Assembly (NCBI RefSeq): GCF_003347515.1
Contig: NZ_QEII01000241.1
Coordinates: 1 to 44,624 of the forward strand
Length of the DNA: 44,624 nt
Direction: 5' to 3'
Origin: Rhodoferax ferrireducens
Lineage (GTDB): Bacteria; Pseudomonadota; Gammaproteobacteria; Burkholderiales; Burkholderiaceae_C
The notes under the pieces were generated by a model. That model was not told where the DNA came from, did not search any database, and saw only the letters and a list, made by a program, of their open reading frames with translations. How positions within the stretch are numbered: the stretch's first letter is position 1; each line of letters starts with the position of its first letter. The translations under genes and the position numbers were made by a program. Shown here piece by piece: positions 40,731 to 44,624 of the stretch.

Positions 40731-42821
40731 ATGAATCCAACCTCTTCACCCCTCTCCGACGCTACTCCTTCCCAAGTGCTGGGCGCCTGCCCGCACGATT
40801 GCCCCGATACCTGCTCCATGCTGACCACGGTCGCCGGCGGCATCGCCATCAAGGTGCAGGGCAACCCGGCCCATCCGCACACCGACGGCGCCCTGTGCAC
40901 CAAGGTCTCGCGCTACACCGAGCGCACTTACCACCCGGAGCGCCTGCTGCACCCCCTCAAACGCGTCGGCCCCAAGGGCGCCGGCCAGTTCGAACGTGTG
41001 AGCTGGGACGATGCGCTGCAGGACATTGCCGCGAAATTGGGCGCCATCGCCAGCCGCGGGCCGGACGCGGCGCAAGCCATCCTGCCCTACAGCTACGCCG
41101 GCACCATGGGGCTGATCCAGGGCGACGGCATGTCGGCCCGTTTCTTCCACAAGTTGGGCGCCTCCCTGCTGGAGCGCACCATCTGCGCCGCCGCCGGTGG
41201 CGAGGGGCTGACCCAGACGCTGGGCGGCAAGGTCGGCATGCGAGTCGAATTTTTTGCCGAAGCCAAACTGATCCTGATCTGGGGCAGCAACTCCATCGCC
41301 AGCAACCTGCATTTCTGGCGCTACGCCCAGGTGGCCAAGCGCAACGGCGCCAAACTGGTCTGCATTGACCCGCGACGCAGTGAAACGGCGGACAAATGCC
41401 ACGAACACATCGCGCTGCTGCCCGGAACCGACGGCGCACTGGCGCTGGCGCTGATGCACGAGCTCATCACAAACGACTGGCTGGACCACGACTACCTGGC
41501 GCAGCACACGCTGGGCTGGGACTTGCTGCGCAGCAGGGCGCTGCAATGGTCGCCGGAGCGCGCCGCCTTGGTGTGCGGCATCTCAGTCGAACAGATCCGC
41601 AGCCTGGCCCGCGACTACGGCGCCTGTGTCGCCAGCCGTGAGCCGGCCGCCATCCGCATGAACTACGGTTTGCAACGCGTGCATGGCGGCGGCAATGCCG
41701 TGCGCCTGATTGCCAGCCTGCCGGCGCTGATCGGCGCCTGGCGCCATCGCGCCGGCGGTGTGCTGCTGTCCAGTTCCGGCATGTTTCCGGTGAACAAGGC
41801 GGCGCTGCAACGGCCCGACCTGTTGGCCGGCAAAACGCCGCGCACCATCAACATGAGCACCATTGGTGACGACCTCTTGCGTCCGGCCAGCGCTGAATTC
41901 GGGCCGGCGATTGAGGCGCTGATCGTCTACAACAGCAACCCGGTGGCGGTGGCGCCCGAGTCGGCCAAGGTGGTGCAAGGCTTCGCGCGGGACGATCTGT
42001 TCACCGTGGTGCTGGAGCATTTCCAGACCGACACCGCCGATTACGCCGACTACCTGCTGCCGGCCACCACGCAGTTGGAGCACTGGGATGTGCATTCCAG
42101 CTATGGCCACACTGACGCGTTGCTGAACCGCCCGGCGATAACGCCGCTGGGTGAGGCCAAACCCAACACACAGATTTTTCGCGAACTGGCCCAGCACATG
42201 GGCTACACCGAGCCCTGCTTTGCCGACGACGACCCGGCGCTGTGCCGCATGGCTTATGGCGACGCGGTGGATTTTGACGAACTGCTGGACAAAGGCTTTG
42301 CCACGCTGAAGCTGGCGCAGGCGCCGTTTGCCCAAGGCAACTTCCCCACGCCCTCCGGCCAATGCGAGTTCTTCAGCGACCGGCTGGCGGCGCAGGGGCT
42401 GGATGGTCTGCCCGACCATGTGGCCAATCATGAGGCGTTCAACTCATCTGCCACCTACCCGCTGGCCATGATCTCGCCGCCGGCGCGCAATTTCCTGAAT
42501 TCGAGCTTCGTCAACGTGAAGAGCCTGCGCGACATCGAAGGCGAGCCGCTGCTGGAAATGCACGCGACGGACGCCGCCGCGCGCGGCCTGCACAGCGGCG
42601 AAGTGGTGCGCGTCTTCAACCAGCGCGGCGTCTACCGCTGCAAGGTCGCCATCTCCCAACGCGCCCGCCCCGGCGTGGTCAATGGGCTGGGCGTGTGGTG
42701 GCGCAAGCTCGGTCTGGATGGCACCAATGTGAACCAGGTCACCAGTCAAAACCTGACCGACCTGGGCCACGGTCCCACGTTTTACGACTGTCTGGTGCAG
42801 GTTGGGAAAGACGCGCCTTAA
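40731..42821 (+). CDS. Molybdopterin-dependent oxidoreductase with N-terminal [4Fe-4S] cluster
   Basis: A 696-residue member of the DMSO-reductase superfamily, from the ATG at 40731. The longer open frame upstream lies over the ybhN-like gene. Cys20, Cys24, Cys28 and Cys56 (CPHDCPDTC...LCTK) form the [4Fe-4S] site. Bis-MGD binding regions include LILIWGSNSIASN, LVCIDPRRSETAD and LIVYNSNPVAVAPES, and the C-terminal cap domain has YPLAMISPPARNFLNSSF. Cys152 (ERTICAAAGG) is a possible Mo ligand. No Tat signal is visible, so it is probably cytoplasmic. No electron-transfer subunit or maturation chaperone is adjacent. The substrate is unknown. Confidence 0.88.
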   Translation: MNPTSSPLSDATPSQVLGACPHDCPDTCSMLTTVAGGIAIKVQGNPAHPHTDGALCTKVSRYTERTYHPERLLHPLKRVGPKGAGQFERVSWDDALQDIAAKLGAIASRGPDAAQAILPYSYAGTMGLIQGDGMSARFFHKLGASLLERTICAAAGGEGLTQTLGGKVGMRVEFFAEAKLILIWGSNSIASNLHFWRYAQVAKRNGAKLVCIDPRRSETADKCHEHIALLPGTDGALALALMHELITNDWLDHDYLAQHTLGWDLLRSRALQWSPERAALVCGISVEQIRSLARDYGACVASREPAAIRMNYGLQRVHGGGNAVRLIASLPALIGAWRHRAGGVLLSSSGMFPVNKAALQRPDLLAGKTPRTINMSTIGDDLLRPASAEFGPAIEALIVYNSNPVAVAPESAKVVQGFARDDLFTVVLEHFQTDTADYADYLLPATTQLEHWDVHSSYGHTDALLNRPAITPLGEAKPNTQIFRELAQHMGYTEPCFADDDPALCRMAYGDAVDFDELLDKGFATLKLAQAPFAQGNFPTPSGQCEFFSDRLAAQGLDGLPDHVANHEAFNSSATYPLAMISPPARNFLNSSFVNVKSLRDIEGEPLLEMHATDAAARGLHSGEVVRVFNQRGVYRCKVAISQRARPGVVNGLGVWWRKLGLDGTNVNQVTSQNLTDLGHGPTFYDCLVQVGKDAP

Positions 42822-42828
42822 GCGTCTT
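42808..42828. other. Hairpin at a convergent gene junction
   Basis: AAGACGC (42808-42814) pairs with GCGTCTT (42822-42828) around 7 bases. It spans the five-base gap between the convergent molybdoenzyme and thioesterase genes and overlaps both stop codons. There is no T-tract on either strand, so it is at best a weak bidirectional terminator or an RNA-stability element. Confidence 0.4.
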
Positions 42829-43363
42829 ACGCGCCGAAGTTCTCCGGCATCTGCACCGCCACCACCTCGCCGCGCACGGTGGCGACACCGCCAGCCAGCA
42901 CCGTGGTTTCAACAATCACCTTGCGGCCCTTGATCTCTTTCACTCGGCCGCGAATTTCAAGCGTGGCTGCCAGGGGCGTGGGCTTGAGGAAGTCCACTTT
43001 CAGCGAGCCGGTGACGAAGCGAAATGGCGGCAGCGTGTCCATCTCCCGCCCTTGCGCGCGGTACATCGCCGCTGCGGCCGTGCCCGTGCTGTGGCAATCG
43101 ATCAGCGAGGCGATCAAACCGCCGTAGGTAAAACCGGGCACTGCCGTGTGATAGGACTCCGGCGTGAAATGCGTGACGGTCTCCTCGCCATCCCAATGCG
43201 TCTTGATCTGGTGGCCGTGTGTGTTCAGCCGGCCGCAGCCGTAACAATGCGCCAGGTTTTCCGGGTAATGGTCTTGAAAAGCTTTCATGGTTTCTTTCGG
43301 GTTTGAAAACACAGTCTGGCATTTGGCCGCTTGGGATTTCAGAAGATCATCAGCCCAGGTCAT
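42827..43363 (-). CDS. PaaI-family hotdog thioesterase
   Basis: A 178-residue single-domain hotdog-fold acyl-CoA thioesterase candidate. The central helix and its lead-in read YHTAVPGFTYGGLIASLIDCHSTG, with Asp in place of the more common Asp/Glu-containing HGGxxxxLxD pattern (here GGLIASLID). The later strand is RFVTGSLKVDFLKPTPLA and the last strands include RKVIVETTVLAGGVATVRGE. A Cys-x-x-Cys-like pair (HCYGCGRLN) near residue 40 is seen in some relatives. The start codon directly abuts the rhodanese stop (TAA-ATG), implying coupled translation. Substrate unknown. Confidence 0.82.
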   Translation of the reverse strand: MTWADDLLKSQAAKCQTVFSNPKETMKAFQDHYPENLAHCYGCGRLNTHGHQIKTHWDGEETVTHFTPESYHTAVPGFTYGGLIASLIDCHSTGTAAAAMYRAQGREMDTLPPFRFVTGSLKVDFLKPTPLAATLEIRGRVKEIKGRKVIVETTVLAGGVATVRGEVVAVQMPENFGA

Positions 43364-43744
43364 TTATTCGAAGGTTGGCAACGTTGGCTTCACCACCGGT
43401 TTGCCAGCGTTGGCCCAGGCATCGAACCCGCCGCTAATCGATTGGACTTGCAGATAACCCATGTCACGCAGCGCACAGGCCGCCAGTGCAGCGCGTCCGC
43501 TGGTCTTGCAGTACAGCACGATTTTGAGGTCGCGCGAACTGAGTTCCGGGCTGTTGCTGAGCTTGAACTCCAGCATGCCGCGTGAGGCATGAATGGCACC
43601 GGGCAGGTGGCCCGCCGCGTATTCATCCGCCTCGCGGACATCGAGCAAAACATCGGCCTCGCGGATGGCTTGCTCGGCATCCGCCACAGTGACTTCCTGA
43701 ATGCGGGCCTTGGCGGCGGCAACGAGATCGTGTGCGGTTTTCAT
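43364..43744 (-). CDS. Single-domain rhodanese-like sulfurtransferase
   Basis: A 126-residue cytoplasmic rhodanese from the ATG at 43744 (MKTAHDLVAAAKARIQEV); an upstream extension is not family-like. It contains the substrate strand VLLDVREADEYAAGHLPGA and the active-site loop YCKTSGRA, whose Cys carries the persulfide, and ends QSISGGFDAWANAG as is usual. It lies in a minus-strand operon after an AhpD-like gene (26 bases) and directly before the thioesterase gene. A role in sulfide or sulfane-sulfur handling is plausible and would parallel the persulfide dioxygenase fusion at 33.7 kb. Confidence 0.87.
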   Translation of the reverse strand: MKTAHDLVAAAKARIQEVTVADAEQAIREADVLLDVREADEYAAGHLPGAIHASRGMLEFKLSNSPELSSRDLKIVLYCKTSGRAALAACALRDMGYLQVQSISGGFDAWANAGKPVVKPTLPTFE

Positions 43745-43770
43745 AAGTGTTCCTTTTCTATCTTTCATCG

Positions 43771-44118
43771 TTATTGCGGCGCCATGCTTTCCCAAGCTTG
43801 GAGCACCTCAGCCGCGTACATCAACGCCGGGCCACCGCCCATGTATACGGCGACGCTGAGCATCTCTTCCAGCTCAGCCTTGGTGCAGGCCAGCTTGTGC
43901 AAGGCCTTGACGTGAAAGCCAATGCAGCCAGAGCATCCTTGCGTGACGCCAATCGCCAGTGCAATCAGTTCCTTGTTTTTCGCACTGATGGCGCCTTCCG
44001 CCATGGCGGCCCGCGCCAGCTGGCCAAAGCCCTGCATGGCCTCGGCTTGTGATTTGCGCAGTGGCGCCAGATTTTCATTGATGTCCTGAATCAGGCTGAT
44101 ATGGTCAAAAGTACTCAT
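43771..44118 (-). CDS. Carboxymuconolactone decarboxylase / AhpD-like protein
   Basis: A 115-residue all-helical protein of the CMD/AhpD family. The redox motif is CSGCIGFH, preceded by the conserved Glu in SAKNKELIALAIGVTQG. The CxxC plus the following His is the AhpD-type peroxidase or disulfide reductase arrangement rather than the true decarboxylase type. The C-terminal helix has LEEMLSVAVYMGGGPALMYA. It probably reduces a peroxide or a disulfide partner. It is 33 bases after the ferredoxin gene, which could be an electron source, though that is inference. Confidence 0.87.
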   Translation of the reverse strand: MSTFDHISLIQDINENLAPLRKSQAEAMQGFGQLARAAMAEGAISAKNKELIALAIGVTQGCSGCIGFHVKALHKLACTKAELEEMLSVAVYMGGGPALMYAAEVLQAWESMAPQ

Positions 44119-44151
44119 GTCGGTTTATTAAAGTTAAAAAAAGGTTACCAA

Positions 44152-44481
44152 TCATTTGATCAGATAAGGGAGCTTGCCGGTCTTGTCCTTCCATTCCTCC
44201 GCGTCTGGCAGCGGGGCTTTGCGTTTGGTGATGCTGGTGAAGCTGGGCAGCTTGGCCAGTTCGGCGTTGAGTGCAGTCATGTGCTGCTGGTCCTTGGGCA
44301 CATCTTCTTCGGCGTAGATGGCGTTGACCGGGCATTCGGGAATACACACGCCGCAGTCAATGCACTCGTCGGGGTCGATGGTCAGGAAGTTCGGGCCTTC
44401 GCGGAAGCCGTCCACGGGGCAAACGTCGGCGCAATCGGTGTATTTGCATTTAATGCAAACTTCAGTAACGGTATGTGTCAT
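44152..44481 (-). CDS. fdxA: 7Fe ferredoxin FdxA
   Basis: A 109-residue ferredoxin with one [3Fe-4S] and one [4Fe-4S] cluster. The first cysteine set is Cys9, Cys17 and Cys21 with an additional Cys12 ([16 protein letters not shown]). The second is the CxxCxxCxxxCP set [12 protein letters not shown] at residues 40-51. The long C-terminal extension (about 55 residues, ending GKLPYLIK) is typical of the Azotobacter FdI/FdxA family. It serves as a low-potential one-electron carrier. It lies 16 bases downstream of the ccoG stop on the same strand. Confidence 0.93.
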   Translation of the reverse strand: MTHTVTEVCIKCKYTDCADVCPVDGFREGPNFLTIDPDECIDCGVCIPECPVNAIYAEEDVPKDQQHMTALNAELAKLPSFTSITKRKAPLPDAEEWKDKTGKLPYLIK

Positions 44482-44497
44482 GTTGTTATTCCCATAT

Positions 44498-44624
44498 TTA
44501 TCGTGGAACTAAAAAAACCGACTTTTCAACCAGCCGACCCGACGAATCCAGCGCCTCAATCTCGAACTGCATCGGGTGCGAGCCCGGTGGCGCCACCTCG
44601 AACGGGGCCTGCACCCGCACCGGC
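44498..44624 (-). CDS. ccoG: C-terminus of cytochrome c oxidase accessory protein CcoG/FixG (partial)
   Basis: On the minus strand the frame entering from the right edge reads [20 protein letters not shown], then EIEALD, and ends EKSVFLVPR before a TAA at 44498-44500. This matches the C-terminal immunoglobulin-like domain of CcoG/FixG, whose relatives end with a very similar sequence. CcoG is a membrane iron-sulfur protein that helps copper delivery to cbb3-type oxidase. Only about 41 codons are visible; the 5' part lies beyond the window. If correct, a ccoNOPQ-type locus should lie to the right. Confidence 0.72.
   Translation of the reverse strand, partial: PVRVQAPFEVAPPGSHPMQFEIEALDSSGRLVEKSVFLVPR

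Noticed and set aside
42808..42828. Strong bidirectional terminator between the molybdoenzyme and thioesterase genes
   Set aside because: The hairpin is real but has no T-tract on either strand, so I list it only as a hairpin.
1..44624. CRISPR arrays, tRNA, rRNA, integrases, transposases or toxin-antitoxin pairs
   Set aside because: I looked for regularly spaced repeats, cloverleaf-like sequences and the corresponding protein motifs and found none.

Overview
The window looks like a chromosomal segment of a betaproteobacterium of the order Burkholderiales, most likely family Comamonadaceae (Rhodoferax/Polaromonas-like). This rests on the GC-rich codon use, the family content (a fused IcmF acyl-CoA mutase, TRAP transporter, type III pantothenate kinase) and dispersed intergenic repeats that I recall from that family. 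The placement is inference. No rRNA, tRNA, CRISPR array, prophage or insertion sequence was found. Coding density is high and nearly every gene belongs to a recognisable family.

Layout, left to right. (a) 1-868: a visibly lower-GC accessory edge with the 3' end of an unknown gene and a lone putative PD-(D/E)XK (RecB-motif) nuclease. The nuclease's C-terminus runs into a dispersed palindromic repeat. (b) 900-5524: AMP nucleosidase and glutathione reductase on the minus strand, divergent from glutamate-cysteine ligase; this is a glutathione synthesis and recycling pair sharing one intergenic region. (c) 5691-11158: a complete oppABCDF oligopeptide ABC transporter operon. (d) 11245-13927: a LysR regulator divergent from a glutathione S-transferase and an FMN-split-barrel protein. 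(e) 13935-15475: a ribosome-associated HPF/RaiA-like protein and an M14 carboxypeptidase. (f) 15636-19123: a membrane GGDEF-EAL protein downstream of an orphan sugar-binding protein. (g) 19274-22899: the DEAD-box helicases DbpA and RhlE around a small protein, then a DUF6172-type protein. (h) 22937-25561: a chemoreceptor preceded by two tandem, nearly identical secreted Cache-domain proteins. (i) 25762-29506: a 55-residue basic protein with a terminator, an inverted-repeat element and IcmF.

(j) 29660-33407: a TRAP dicarboxylate-type transporter whose large permease carries an unusual insertion. (k) 33714-37472: a persulfide dioxygenase-rhodanese fusion, CoaX, an RlpA-like protein that seems to lack catalytic residues, and an M20 amidohydrolase. 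(l) 37654-40702: a translationally coupled ybhP-clsB-ybhN-type phospholipid operon. (m) 40731-42821: a molybdopterin oxidoreductase. (n) 42827-44624: a minus-strand run consisting of the C-terminus of CcoG, a 7Fe ferredoxin, an AhpD-like protein, a rhodanese and a thioesterase.

The observations I consider most worth following are: the two signalling arrangements in which secreted ligand-binding proteins precede a membrane signalling protein (SBP + GGDEF-EAL; Cache + Cache + MCP); the three copies of a ~55-bp repeat, all placed at convergent gene junctions; the ~130-bp inverted-repeat element at 25991-26119; the 22-bp perfect palindrome upstream of icmF; the modified TRAP permease; and the RecB-motif nuclease at the left edge. 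I did not see a clear multi-gene system that I would call wholly new.
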